Shown in pieces: positions 44,906 to 57,054 of a stretch of 64,000 nt of DNA (its first letter is position 1; every line of letters begins with the position of its first letter). Position numbers and translations under genes: made by a program. The stretch lies in contig OZ022510.1 in NCBI GenBank assembly GCA_963989385.1, forward strand, positions 33,609,448-33,673,447, in the 5' to 3' direction. The notes below the pieces were generated by a model, which made no database searches, had not been told where the DNA came from, and saw only the letters and a list, made by a program, of their open reading frames with translations. The DNA comes from Ctena decussata. Its lineage: Eukaryota; Mollusca; Bivalvia; Lucinida; Lucinidae.

Positions 44906-45329
44906 ACCAGGCTCACAGGCTTTGCTTCCTTTGCAGTTTATCATTATGTTGTCAGTTGTGTTCGCCTATCTTTAGTTTTTGAGAAATCGGTTTGTTTGTA
45001 TGCTTGTTCCCTTTCACTCTGATTTATGTTTTACGCTTATAAACTAGAAGGCAGGTCATAATTGAATTATTTTGCTTTATGCATTTATGTTTTGTTTATG
45101 TTATCTTTTTGATCACCTACCAATAGTTGATTTCACTTTTCACTACTTTTGTTTCTTCATGCTATTGCTTGCTGTTTGATGTCGTAGGTGGACTATGGAC
45201 TTGAATAATGCCGGTGATCCTGATCATTGGCTTCTACATAATTGAACATTATCTCATGTTTGTAAACATCTGAATCGTTGTAAATGTTAGACTATGTCAA
45301 ACTTTATTGCTTTTTGGTTGACTGTTCAG
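44906..45329. other. unassigned stretch
   Basis: Nothing recognised. Confidence 0.35.
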
Positions 45330-46015
45330 TTGTTGGGTTGGGCAACTAAGTATCTGATGAACCACCGCAGAACAAAGGGCGAGGGTTGGTCGACCACAAA
45401 CCGGTTAAGGACCCCGTTAATTTCATAGCTGGCCGTCCCAAGGCGGCACTTCTGCTTTGGTTCTTAGCTGTTTCGTGTGTTGCCTTTTAACTGTTTTGTA
45501 TATGGTTTACTCTGTTAAGGCTAGCCCTGACATTAAAAATTTGAAAATAGGTAAAAAATGACGTTTAATGTTTTATGCATAATTTGTTCTTATTGTCAGG
45601 GTTGGTGCTTTTTGTAAGATTGATGTGTGGAGGGTGGTAGTTTTTGTTGGGTTGAACAACTAAGTGTCTGATGAACTATGACAGAACAAAGGGCGAGGGT
45701 TGGTCGACAACAAACCGGTTAAGCCCCCCCCCCCTCCGGTTATTTCATTACTGGACGTCCGAAGTTCCCAATTTTGTTTTGGTTCTTCTTGGTTGTTTTA
45801 TGTGTTGTTAGTTGCTATGTTTGTTATTGATATATTGTTTGTGATGTTCAGGCTAGCCCATTGACCACCTACGTGGGAAATGACTGTTCACATGGCTCCG
45901 CTGGTGTTGTGTTTGGTGATGGCTAGTTTTGTGTTGTCTCTTTCCCACATGGTGTCTTTTGTTGGAACTGGAATTTAAATTGTGTCAGTTCCTGAGAATT
46001 TTTCTCCTTACTTTT
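45330..46015 (+). repeat. dispersed repeat family C, two tandem copies
   Basis: GTTGGGCAACTAAGTATCTG...GGGCGAGGGTTGGTCGAC..AAACCGGTTAAG occurs at about 45335-45410 and again at 45648-45725, offset about 315 bp. Only the second copy continues into the GGCTAGCCCATTGACCACCT and CAGTTCCTGAG end. The second core contains a run of ten C. The first copy shares GTTAAGGCTAGCCCTGAC with the 14.6-kb copy. Confidence 0.75.
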
Positions 46016-47639
46016 CCCTAGCTGAGATTTACATTGAGCGTGAACCGTCTCAAGATAACCATTATCTCCCGGTTTCTATCCATTTTTTGTCGATTATAAA
46101 GGCAACTAGGCTAAAGGTTTTTTTATACTGTCATGTATTAGAAAGAGGATGATTTTAAGCATGACTTGTATCATTAGGAAACATAATTTTTCAGCGTCAC
46201 ATTAGAAATATCAATAAAAGCCACTTATTAGTCAACTCCTTCAATAGTACAATAATAGTTAACAGCAATTAAAAAGCCATTATGACTAAACATGTATAGG
46301 CATTGTATAATATACATATATATCTTGCCGGCAATATTAATCTACTCATACACTATTATTGTCTACAGACAAAAAGCAAATAATAACTCAGTATAATTGC
46401 ACAGTTGACTTTTTTTCACTCAAACCGGGGATATCAAAGTACTCTCTTTTGTCAAAAATATAGTTTGAACATATTTCCTGTATTTTTTTTTCATTTCAAC
46501 TCCTGTAATTCCAAACTACTGGTATCTCAAAGTAGATTTTCTGGACACAGAAAAGTATTTTTTTTTTTAAATATCAGAAGTTTGACTTTGAAATATCGAG
46601 AGTTGACTATATTATTACAAGCTAGCCGTATACGCGTTTATGTGTACCATTATTATCTTGGATATGGCTATATACGAGGTACCACAGCTTATATCACAGT
46701 GATACATATAAATGATCAATGACATTGACTTAAGTAAACATTTCCAAGTTGGATTTTGGCCTAAAACCGAATTAATTCATTCATCAATCAATGTTATTTT
46801 CTAACAACCTTTTTATCAGCACACAATCATTTTGCATGAAATTAAACAGAGAGGATGGAAAGTTATTTTCAGGTTAAAGCCCCTTTGACCCAATATTTCT
46901 GTCTTTTTCGAATCGTTCCAAAAAGGAGAAAGAAACAAATGATATGAAAGGTAATAAGTAAAACATTCAAACAAAGCAGTGTAAATGGAACTTGATCAGA
47001 TGTCCTTACAGCATATAACTTCACCTTTTTCACCTCCAAATATCTAAGTGCTATTCTACAGTATAAAACTAATTTGATCTACACTGCAAAAGAATAAACC
47101 TTGCTATCTACGAGATGCAAAATGTAGATGCTGGTTTTACAGCCTTTTGTAGAATTGGATGGTGATTGTTCTATAGCTTATGCTGTGGGTTTACTCGAAA
47201 TTATTTTACTTGATTCTAGAAATGTGTAACTCTCTTCAGCAGATAGTGTTAATTGAAAGATCCCTTGAAAGCATCAACTGCCAATAGTAAGCATCAGGAA
47301 GCAGCAGAACCAGGACCGTGTAAGTTTCTTGTCAACATCGATTCAATATTTCGCCTTTATCAGTTCGTTAGAGAAAACAAGTTTAAGAATGTGCTCTTTT
47401 CACTCTGTGTGCTGCAGTGTTGCACGTCTGATGCAAAACGTAACGCAATTGTTCCTCTTTTTTATTTCCTCCTTTACAATTACAAAAGCAGGAAGTTTGA
47501 AAGCTGTTTAGACTGTCTTTTAATATGCTATGTTTTCTGATTTCAAGAAAATGAGACGAAACGAAGGACTGATCCGTGCTTGCCTCGTGTTTAAAAGATC
47601 AAAACTCGCATTTCAGTTATGACGTGTTTCAGAAATCAG
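46016..47639. other. unassigned 1.6-kb stretch
   Basis: Short frames at 46405-46722 and 47253-47540 show no family resemblance. No RNA gene or repeat structure recognised. Confidence 0.4.
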
Positions 47640-47885
47640 GCAGTGTTGCATTACAAAATATTCAAATTATTCAAATCAAACAGCGATTAGAATCGCGAAA
47701 TTTCTCATTTTCTATGGCGCTTAAGGTAAAACATCAAAAGTTCGGAATCGCCGTGAATGCTTTTATAATTGCCTCTTCTTAAATGTAATTTAGAGTCAAA
47801 TAAGCACACATTCAGCCATAGGGCGTCTAAAATGGCTTCCTGGTTATGTTTGGCTAAACTCAATTGTGTTTATTAAAATGAAATG
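47640..47885 (+). repeat. dispersed repeat family F, copy 2
   Basis: AAAACATCAAAAGTTCGGAA, AATGTAATTTAGAGTCAAAT and AAAATGGCTTCCTGGTTATG parallel 20870-21030. The MITE copy E begins immediately at its right edge. Confidence 0.6.
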
Positions 47886-48091
47886 TGCCACGGCACGACA
47901 AAACCAACAAAGTGACATATGCGCTGAGCAAAGACTCAGATCAGCATTGGCATCCGCCCAGTCAGATCAAAATGACTATTATGGTCTAATCTAGCTGGAT
48001 GCTGACAGCGACGATCCCTGGCGAATGCCCCTGCTGATTTATATCTTCGCTGGGTGCACATCCTCTTTGTTAGTTTTGTCGTGTCGCCGCG
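47886..48091. mobile_element. MITE (GAGCCGCGACAC family), copy E, uninterrupted
   Basis: Left arm GTGCCACGGCACGACAAAAC, GCAAAGACTCAGATCAGC, GGCATCCGCCCAGTCAGATC; the right arm is the inverse and ends TTTTGTCGTGTCGCCGCG. It is about 206 bp and serves as the reference showing that copies A and B are interrupted. Confidence 0.85.
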
Positions 48092-49736
48092 TAATCATAA
48101 TAGTTTAAGAAATCCCTCTTGAATGGCTTTGTGCCCTTTTGTCATATAATAATTCTAAGGGATAGTTGATTGGGTATGTAACGAAAGATACACTACGTCC
48201 AGTACAAAAGAATCACCATTATTATATTAAATCGTACTGAATTTGAAAAAGGTTCTAGTAGATAAATTAAAACTAAATCAAAAACATGGCTATACAGTCA
48301 TTCTTTAGTATTTGAGAAACATACATTTGGAATGTATGATTTTAAGAATTGAATAACTGTAAATAATTAGTGTTTTGAATGCTTCTAATCAGGGGATTCT
48401 TACTGCTTATAACTAATTCTAACTACAAATAATTATCCGAGTCCGTGCAGGCTGCCAGAAACATTTACGGGTTGCCTAATTTAAACTGGAATTCTTTAAT
48501 ATCTACATATGCGCAACAAAGGCGGAACTAGAGTGCACTACACGGTTCTAATGTTTACGATTTCGGCATATGATTTAGATACTTTGTTCAATTCTATTTT
48601 CAAAAGTTTCATTTAAATTGCATAGTGCTTAGACTTTCACTTTGTGCAAGACACGTCTTGTTCACAAGCACACAATTACAAAACGAACTTGCATAAAGCG
48701 CCCGTGCGTGTCGGAAATTATTTCTATACACGTAAATATGAACTTATCATTTTTTTACCGCCAGTAAAAGTAATAAAACTTTGATGAGAGCGGCATCCTA
48801 AGGATATATTGTGTCAGACATGCAAACTACAACTTATATAATGCAAGAAAAGAAAAGTGCATGTCCTAAATTCATAAACGTTTAAACATTTTCCATACAT
48901 TTAGTATATTTTTCATGAAACAGTCATACTTTTAACAACCGGTTTTTCAGTTTCACTGAATTATCCCTCAGATACATAAACAAGGCGGGTGAATTACGAT
49001 AGGTATGGTGAGACTTACGAGCAACTAATTACATCTCCGTACACGGGTCCAGGTCCACAATTATTTCCCTTGATTGGTTGAACACTTTCAGGACATACTT
49101 TCGCACAAATAGTTCCCTGGTTCATTGGTTTCTAAGAAGACCAGTTTGACTGAATATCCTGCTTGTTATAGCAAACTGAAAAGAGCCTTGGACATGCTTC
49201 TTGAAAATGTATAATTAGTTCAGAATCCCCAGCACTGGAGGTATCTACGTAGAGGAACCGAATCATACCCTTAATAGGTGCCCCTACAACGGCAGATTGT
49301 CTCATACGTTGATGGGTCATTGTTTACCGAAGAAACAGCTAAAACAGTAGCACGTTTTTCCCTGTTGAAACTGTTTGAAAATGGTTTGTAATGCCTCAGA
49401 GACTTAAGGAAAAGAGAGTTCAAAGTGCCTGTAGTGCTGTAAAAAAAGCTTCATGGAAGGATGGATAATTAAACTATATAGTAAAACAAAGTGTGGTCTC
49501 GTGCCAGGTCTGTGTGTCTAAATATTTCAGATTTCCCAGTGTTACTATGGTTTATGAAGTTTGAAACTATACGTTTGGTATTTTAAAAACTTTAACCACT
49601 TCCAATGATGACTTTGTTTGCTCAATAAATCTGTTTATCATTGTTGTTCGGGAAGTATTAACTAAAGATTAATCCAGCAAATATGAAGTTTTGGGCCAAA
49701 AAATTATTAGTGAAATAAAATAAGAAAATAATAATA
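48092..49736. other. unassigned 1.6-kb stretch
   Basis: AT-rich. A 62-codon minus-strand frame (49132-49320) is unrecognised. Nothing else supported. Confidence 0.4.
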
Positions 49737-52462
49737 AACCAGAGGACCAATGGTCCTGTAGCTCACCTGGCACCTTCTGTCAACAGACACAATTCGTCAT
49801 TTCGCTCATTTGTTACAAATTTGAAACCAGTAGCTTAAAAGGTATTCATATTTTAATTTTAAAATCTCAGTGACCTTGAGCAAAGTTCAAAAAATGACCT
49901 TGACCTTTGATGACCTTGTCTTTATGTATAGAAGTAGATTTTCGAAGGAATTTTACCATATATGGGCATGTCGTAGACTTGAATGGTTTCTGAGAAATCC
50001 ACTGCTTAAGCAATTTCCAATGCATCAAAATTGACCTTGCCATAAATTAGGTCACAGTCAATGTACAGTTCTGATTTGTATAAATTATGATTGAAAAATT
50101 TGATGACAGACGGGCTGACAGAATGACCTTGACCTTTAGTGACATAACATATTCAGCTGTTCATTCAGTTGACCATGTATACCAAGTATTGTACCTTAGA
50201 CTTTAATAGTTTCTGAGAAATCCACTTTTTAGGCGTTTTCCCATATAAAAGCCTAAGGGACCGAAGTGGACCTTGTCATAAATTAGGTCAAGGTCACCGC
50301 ACTGTCTACATTTGTACACAGTATGATGGGCCTGAATGCCCAATGCTACATACCAAGTTTCAAAGTCATAGGCCTTTTGGTTCTGGAAAAGAAGATTTTT
50401 GAAGGGTTTTTACCATATATGGGCATGGCGGCAATCTTGGTCATATGACCTGGATACCCCGAACAAACTTTTGTTCCCCTAATCTAGGTAGGCTCCATAT
50501 GAAATTTGACTTCAATCGGCCTAGTGGTTTCAGAGGAGAAGATGCTTAAAAATCTTGACGATGGACGAGCTGACAGAATGACCTTGACCTTTAGTGACAT
50601 AATATCTTCAGCTGTTCATTTAGTTGACCATATATACCAAATATTGTACCTTAGACTTAAATAGTTTCTGAGAAATCAACTGTTTAAGCGTTTTCCCATA
50701 TAAAAGCCTAAGGTACCAAAGCTGACTGTGTCATAAATTAGGTCAAGGTCACCGCACGGTCATCGTTTGTATAAACTAAAATGGGCCGAAATGCCCAATG
50801 CTACATACCTAGTTTCAAGGTCGTAGGCCTTTTGGTTCTGGGAAAGAAGATTTTTGAAGGGGTTTTACCATATATGGGCATGGCGGCAAACATGGTCATG
50901 TGACCGGATACCCAGAACAAACTTTCGTTCCCCTAACTTAGGTTGGCTCCTTATGAAATTTGACTTCAATCGGCCCAGTGGTTTTAGAGAAGAAGATGTT
51001 TGAAAATCTTGACGATGGACGAGCTGACAGAATGACCTTGACCATTAGTGACATAATATCTTCTTCAGCTGTTCATTTAGTTGACCATATATACCAAATA
51101 TTGTACCTTAGACTTAAATAATTTCTGAGAAATCCACTGTTAAGGCGTTTTCCCATATAACAGCCTAAGGTTCCGAAGTTGACTGTGTTATAACTTAGGT
51201 CAAAGTCACCGCAAGGTCACAATTTGTACAAACTATGATGAGCCTGAATGCCCAATGCTACATACCAAGTTTCAAGGTCAAAGGCCTTTTGGTTTTTGGG
51301 AAGAAGATTTCTGAAGGGTTTTTACCATATATGGGCATGGCGGCCAACATAGTCATGTGACCGGATACCCAGAACAAACTTTCGTTCCCCTAACTTAGGA
51401 AGGCTCCTTATGAAATTTGACTTCAATCGGCCCAGTGGTTTCAGAGAAGAAGATGTTTGAAAATCTTGACGATGGACGAGTGACAGAATGACCTTGACCT
51501 TTAGTGACATAATATCTTCTTCAGCTGTTCATTTAGTTGACCATATATACCAAATATTGTACCTTAGACTTAAATAATTTCTGATAAATCCACTGTTAAG
51601 GCGTTTTCCCATATAAAAGCCTAAGGTTCCGAAGTTGACTGTGTTATAACTTAGGTCAAGGTCACCGCAAGGTCATCATTTGTACAAACTACGATGAGCC
51701 TGAATGCCCAATGCTACATACCAAGTTTCAAGGCCATAGGCCTTTTGGTTCTGGAGAAGAAGATTTTTAAAGGGTTTTTACCATATATGGGTGTGGCGGC
51801 CATCTTGGTCATGTGACCCGGATACTCGCAACAATCTTTTGTTTTCCTAACCTAGGTAGGCTCCATATGAAATTTGACTTCAATCGGCCCAGTAGTTTCA
51901 GAGAAGAAAATGTTCGAAAATCTTGACGACGGACGGGCTGACAGAATGACCTTGACCTTAAGTGACATAATATCTTCGGCTGTTCATTTAGTTGACCATA
52001 TATACCAAATATGTACCTTATACTTAAATAATTTCTGAGAAATCCACTGTTAAGGCGTTTTCCCATATAAAAACCTAACGTACCGGAGTGGACCGTGTCA
52101 TAAATTAGGTCAAGATCACCGCACGGTCATAATTTGTATAAACTATAATGGGCCCGCATGCCCGATGCTACATACCAAGTTTCAAGGTCATAGGCCTTTT
52201 GGTTCTGGAGAAGAAGATTTTTGAAGGGTTTTTTCCATATATGGGCGTTGCGGCCAGCTTGGTCATGTGACCCAGATACCCGGAACAAACTTTTGTTCCT
52301 CCGACCTAGGTAGGCTTCATATGAAATATGGCTTCAATCGGCCCACTGGTTTCAGAGGAGAAGATGTTTGAAAATGTTGACGACGGACGGACGGACGGAC
52401 GGACGACGGATGCCTGGCTATACTATAAGCTCACCTATGAGCCTAAAGGCTCAGTAGAGATA
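49737..52462 (+). mobile_element. hairpin-ended element H6 with ~456-bp tandem units
   Basis: Head AACCAGAGGACCAATGGTCC (hairpin GGACCA/TGGTCC), then AGCTCACCTGG. Five units of 454-458 bp are marked by GACAGAATGACCTTGACC at 50117, 50572, 51026, 51482 and 51940. Each unit looks like three ~150-bp parts, with TTTTCCCATATAAAAGCCTA, TGCCCAATGCTACATACCAA and TTTTTACCATATATGGGCAT. It ends in (ACGG)n at 52382-52410 and GCTCACCTATGAGCCTAAAG, GCTCAGTAGAGATAAAA. H1 at 23827 is a one-part relative. Confidence 0.8.
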
Positions 52463-53181
52463 AAAATCAAAGGAAAACGATAATAACAATACTTATGATT
52501 ATACCTATTGACAATGGGTTAAATAATAATGATACTAATTACCTTTGAAATAATTAAAATAATACAAATAATTGGCGTCATTATGCGGAATTCACGACTA
52601 TTCACTGAGCTTGTCACCTCATTTGTCAGTGTGTCCATGCTCTTTTGATCGAAGATCCCCTTGCATTTGAATGTTTTGTGATCACCTAGCAATAAGCATG
52701 CCTCAGCATTCAGTAATTTTGTCCACCTCGGCTACCTCAGCACACAGAAAGGCTTTCCATTGGCTAATTTAGTCACATGATCCCACCCTTGAAACGTTGC
52801 GATTCGGGGCCTCTGTTAAAGGTTCATCGCTCCGATGAGAATTTATTGATTTCAATAGAATACAGAAATTTCGATAAAACTTATCTTATTTTAAACACTT
52901 GCTCAATTATTCCTTAGAGGCTTTACCTGGGAGGTTTTACCAGAGAGTCATCGTTACAACTACATGTATACAGCTAAATAGGCGGTTGACAAAGCTACAC
53001 GAGTGTTTTTTTATTTAAAAACATATTCTAAACATTAAAGTTACTTTTGAAGTTTTCAATATTTATGAAATTCTGTATGCTAAGACAAGTTCATTTGCAT
53101 GAAAAGAGTAAATAAATAAACTAATGAAACAGAAAGTTAAATAGAAATCAAAATTAAGGGAGGCAAGACTGCATGGTACCT
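52463..53181. other. unassigned stretch
   Basis: No gene or repeat recognised. Confidence 0.4.
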
Positions 53182-53207
53182 CAAGTACTATTCTATTCTA
53201 TTCTATT

Positions 53208-53951
53208 CTATCCCATAACCTTACTAGGTCGTTGGGGCACCACAGATGACTTCAAAACAATCTCTTTCCACCTTGTCCTGTCTTCAGCTGCCCTAGTTGA
53301 GCTGGCAAAATCCATTCCTGTCCACTCCTTGATATTGTCTTCCCATCTCTTCTTCTGTCTACCTCTTCTTCTTTTTCCTTTCACTGTGCCCTGACGAATT
53401 GTCTTTGCTAAACCAGAAGACCTTGAGACGTGGCCAAACCACCTTAGTTTCCGTTTCTTGACCAGCGTCAGGAGTTCATCATATTCTCCAATGGCTGCTT
53501 GGATCTTCATGCGAACCTCCTCATTGATTATATGGTCCTTGTACGAAATGTTCAGTAACCTTCGGTAGCATCTCATCTCAAAGGCCTGCGTTCTTTTCTC
53601 TAATTCTGCTTTGATCCAAGAGATATGTTGTTATCTCTCCAAATTTGTTTCAGCTTGGTAAGAGCTGAAGTGGCTTGTGCTATCCTTGAGGGAACCTCCT
53701 GTTTTGCGCCATCATCTGAGACAACTGCTCCAAGGTATTTGAAGCTGCTTACAGTACCCAGCTTCTGCCCCTTTACCTTGATCTCCCTCTGGATGCCATC
53801 TGCGCTGTTTGTCATCAGTTTAGTCTTCTCAGCACTTATCTCTATCTTATATCTTGTGCAGGTTTGGTCGAGACTTTCAACTAGAGCTTCTAGTTCCTGC
53901 TCTTCCTCAGCTAGAGTGTCTACGTCATCGGCAAACCGCAGGTTGGTAATA
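53208..53951 (-). pseudogene. LINE reverse transcriptase, catalytic box and C-terminal part
   Basis: Continues from the Tc1 insertion: TNLRFADDVDTL (FADD, complement of about 53945-53910), then ISAEKTKLMTNSADGIQREI, SSFKYLGAVVSDDG and LTKLKQIWRDNNISLGSK. A deletion follows, then the 122-residue frame (53576-53208) MRCYRRLLNISYKDHIINEE...KLRWFGHVSRSSG, which is the typical tail of this family, and a normal stop. Frames are broken at 53600. Confidence 0.88.
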
Positions 53952-53953
53952 TA

Positions 53954-55518
53954 CTGGACAAAAAAAGTTAAGGATCAAACATTTGACTGAAGCTTGATTC
54001 AAGAAAAATAAATGATCTAAAAATAATTTTCTTTTATTCAATACATCTGTTAAAGCTGCACAAGACAGCATGAAAAATACTGGAATCGGATCACCTGACA
54101 CACCAGTGGAAACGAATAAACAGACATACCCCTAAAATTGAAGTGAAAATTGGCATCACCACAAACTCGAATGTCCATAATTATTGTCTTTATCCATGCC
54201 AAATCATTTCCAGGTTTCATCGATATCTCTGGGGTCTGAATAACTGCATGGCTCCTACTCTGTATGCTTTTAGTAAAGCGCTAGAGGCTCATTTAGGGAC
54301 TCGTTTGCCATTTTTTATGAAAGGCCTGAATCAGCTCTCCAGGAGTTTCCTGAAGCCTCTGATGAATAGAATTGGTGTGTTGTAACATCTGTAAAGCATG
54401 CTCAATCTGATTTAAAACTTGTGATTGACTTGACCTGTCTATACTGACGATTGTCTCTGTCCCAAGCTACTGGTCTATCGTAATAACACAGTTAGGATGC
54501 GCATGTTTTGTCCATTAAAATGTTTTAATCGGCCGATTTAAACGAAAACGGTTAGAAACAGACTTTGCACAGCTAAATTGCGTGATTGCATGCTGGTAGT
54601 GAGGCCAGGCCTGACGCGATTCCATAGAAATGTGAGTCGACAGTGGGCAACAGGTGACACAAATTGTGAACTGGGTCATTGGACCCATGTTCTTTTCATA
54701 GATGAGTCCAAATTATGCTTAGATATCCACGATGATAGGAGAAGGTATGACGCCTGCAAGGTTCACGTCGTGTCGACTATAGATTAAATCGTCATGTGGA
54801 ATATGACATGTCTCTAGGAGGTAGGGTGATGGTATGGGCTGGCATCTAGATTGGCAGCTGCATGGACTTGTGCATGCCAGACAGAGGTGATCTGATTGAT
54901 GTTCGAGTGAGATTGACATGTTTTATTCAATTATGAGAACGTTTCCTGAATTTTATGGCGATGACATCATCGAATTACAGGGCAAATATGGTGGACCAGA
55001 ACTTTACGACAGAAACGATCATCCGCACTGACATGTCAATTCGATCACAAGTTTTAAATCCGATTGAACGTGCTTTAGAGAGATGTTACACCGCAAATTC
55101 TAATCACCAGAGGCTTCCTAAAATTCATGGAGAGCTCATTCAGGCCTTTCATGAAAAATGGCAAAAGAATCCCTAAATGGGCCTCTGGGGATTTACAATA
55201 AGCATAACGAATATCTGTCATGCAGTTATCCAGACCCTCAGAGGTCACACTGAGAGCTGAAACTCATTTAACGTGGATAAAGCCAAAAAAAAATGGACAT
55301 TCAATTTTGTGGCAATGCAGATTTACACTTTGATTTTAGGGGTATGCCTGTTTATTCATTTCTTCTTGTGTGTCACGTGATCAGATTCCAATATGTGTCA
55401 TGCAGTCTTGTGCAGCCTTGATAGATGTATTTAACAAAAGAAAATTGTTTTTTGAAAATGTTACTTTTCGATATAAAAATTTCAGACAAATATTTGATCC
55501 TTAACTTTTTTGGTTCAG
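53954..55518 (+). mobile_element. Tc1/mariner-type transposon (1,565 bp)
   Basis: Flanked by TA (53952-53953, 55519-55520). Ends CTGGACAAAAAAAGTTAAGG and, inverted, CTGAACCAAAAAAGTTAAGG. The inverted repeats extend about 195 bp with mismatches, including CAGACATACCCCTAAAAT near 54122-54140 and its inverse near 55333-55350. It sits exactly between the GGR and TNLRFADD codons of the LINE RT. The interior encodes a broken transposase. Confidence 0.92.
54560..55176 (+). pseudogene. Tc1-type transposase pseudogene
   Basis: The frame 54578-54787 contains GHWTHVLFIDESKLCLDIHD followed by DRRR, matching the block around the first catalytic Asp of Tc1 DDE transposases (usual form FSDESRF). Downstream, 54824-54845 encodes GGRVMVWAGI, the conserved block that follows. 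The frame 54955-55176 includes LNPIERALER, the remains of the DLNPIEH..W block around the third catalytic residue; the preceding residue pair is changed. At least two frameshifts and a stop at 54784 separate the blocks. The enzyme would have cut and pasted the element; it is non-functional here. Confidence 0.85.
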
Positions 55519-55520
55519 TA

Positions 55521-56585
55521 TATTTCTGCCGCCTATACTAACCTTTCCGTCATGTTCTTCAAGAGCATCAGACATGATCCGTTCGATAAAAAAGTTGAAG
55601 AGGGTGGGTGACAGAAGACATCCTTGTCTTACTCCAACTGTTGTTCTGAACCATTCTCCTGTGCTGCCATTTACCAGGACTGCACTTGTAGCCTTGTCGT
55701 ATAGCTGCTCAATGGTGCGAACTAGGATTGCATCGATATTGTACTTTCTCATGGTGGCCCATAAGGCTGCATGCCATACCCTGTCAAAGGCTTTCTAGAA
55801 ATCAATGAAGACATGGTACAGATTCTGCTGATGTTGGAGATACTTTTCACACAGGATTCTAAGGTTAAAGATCTGTTCTGTGGTGCTCCTTCCTGCTCGG
55901 AACCCAGCCTGTTCCTCAGCGATTATCTCTTCGGCATGTGGCTTAAGCCTGTTCAAGATCACTTTCAGCATGACTTTGCTTGAATGACTGATGAGGCTGA
56001 TGGTTCTGTAGTTCTGGCAGAGCTGTAGGTTGCCCTTTTTTGGGAGCGTAATAATCAGCGACTGAGTCCATGGGGTAGGCCATTCTCCTGTTCTCCAGAT
56101 CCTGTTACAGATATCTGTTAAAACATCAATCATGGTCTCCCCTCCAGCTTGAACAAGTTCTGCTTGTATATTATCAACTCCGGCAGATTTCCCCTTCTTC
56201 AGTGCTGCTACTGCAATCTCAACTTCCTCACGAAGGATCGGTTGTTGATCTTCTACTGGGGGCTGACTGCAGTCCAGAACTGCATTGTCACCATCAGTCT
56301 CATGGTTGTATAATTCTGAGCAATATTCTGTCCATCTGCTGAGAATCTCTTGTTCTTCTGTAAGGCATTTCCGAGACTTGTCCTGGATAGTTGTGGATCT
56401 ACCCTGTTTCTCTGAAGTTAGATCCTTCACCAGCTGTTATGCTTTCTTGCTGTTGTTTTTGTTCAGGCAAGTTTCGATCTCTTCGCACTGACTAGCTATC
56501 CAGTCCTCCTTCGCTTTCTTCACTGCCTTCTGAATCCTCTTGTTTGCTTCCCTGTATTCTTCTGCTCCTCCTGCTTCATACCTCT
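55521..56585 (-). pseudogene. LINE reverse transcriptase, N-terminal part
   Basis: Minus-strand translation gives EAGGAEEYREANKRIQKAVK, a stop after NKNNSKKA, then a 211-residue frame (56430-55795) with KKGKSAGVDNIQAELVQAGG, PKKGNLQLCQNYRTISLIS and EEQAGFRAGRSTTEQIFNLR, conserved blocks of non-LTR reverse transcriptases. It ends at FIDF followed by TAG, where the other copy has a lysine codon (FIDFKKAFDRV). The next frame (55752-55501) has VRQGCLLSPTLFNFFIERIM and then GGR, where the Tc1 insertion cuts the gene. The protein would copy element RNA into DNA at the target site; this copy is dead. Confidence 0.9.
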
Positions 56586-56596
56586 TGTACAAGTAC

Positions 56597-56991
56597 ACAA
56601 ACTATAAATACAAACCAAAAGTAACATTCTGTGTTTAATAATTATAAATCTATTTCAGTGGATATTAAATGTTTGTGAACCTTGAAATCTTTCTCCTAAA
56701 ATGGTTAAAGAAAAAACTAGTGACAATTAGAAACGTTTCAGACAAGATAACCTCCCCTGTCCTGAGGAAAGAAAAAACTAGAAAGACAAGCAAAAGAGAA
56801 CAGACGAAGAAAGTGGATTATGGATTTCGAGTGGATCATGATATTTGAGTTACTTTTATTGTAGCTATTTTAAGTGACGGGAATGCACGGATTTAGGTAA
56901 CACGTATTTTTTCATATTAATAATGATAAACATTTGGGAAGTCATGGTGGACTTTTACCAGTTTTACCAGTTTTAAATTTCCATTTTTTCT
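56597..56991. other. unassigned spacer
   Basis: Nothing recognised. Confidence 0.35.
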
Positions 56992-57054
56992 ACCGTCCCG
57001 GCATGACCTTAGCTGTTTACCGTGGACGTTAAGCATCAAATCAACCAACCAACC
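56992..57054 (+). mobile_element. tRNA-derived SINE (family A), 3' end fragment
   Basis: ACCGTCCCGGCATGACCTTA, GCTGTTTACCGTGGACGTTA, AGCATCAAATCAACCAACC matches the last 62 bp of the family A SINE, here in plus orientation and truncated at the 5' side, as usual for target-primed insertion. Confidence 0.85.

Larger units (their letters stand above)
53189..56589 (-). mobile_element. LINE (non-LTR retrotransposon), 5'-truncated copy 1, split by Tc1
   Basis: Flanked by the 7-bp duplication CAAGTAC (53182-53188 and 56590-56596). The 3' tail is a TTCTA pentamer repeat on the plus strand (53189-53211). Coding order on the minus strand: RT from about 56580 down to 55521, then 1.57 kb of Tc1 element, then the rest of RT and the C-terminal domain from 53951 to 53208. 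Compared with the copy at 61245, this one has lost about 70 bp near 53612. The clade (RTE, jockey or I group) is not settled. Confidence 0.9.

Noticed and set aside
53173..53990. Plus-strand frames opposite the LINE
   Set aside because: Antisense shadows of the LINE RT and C-terminal domain.
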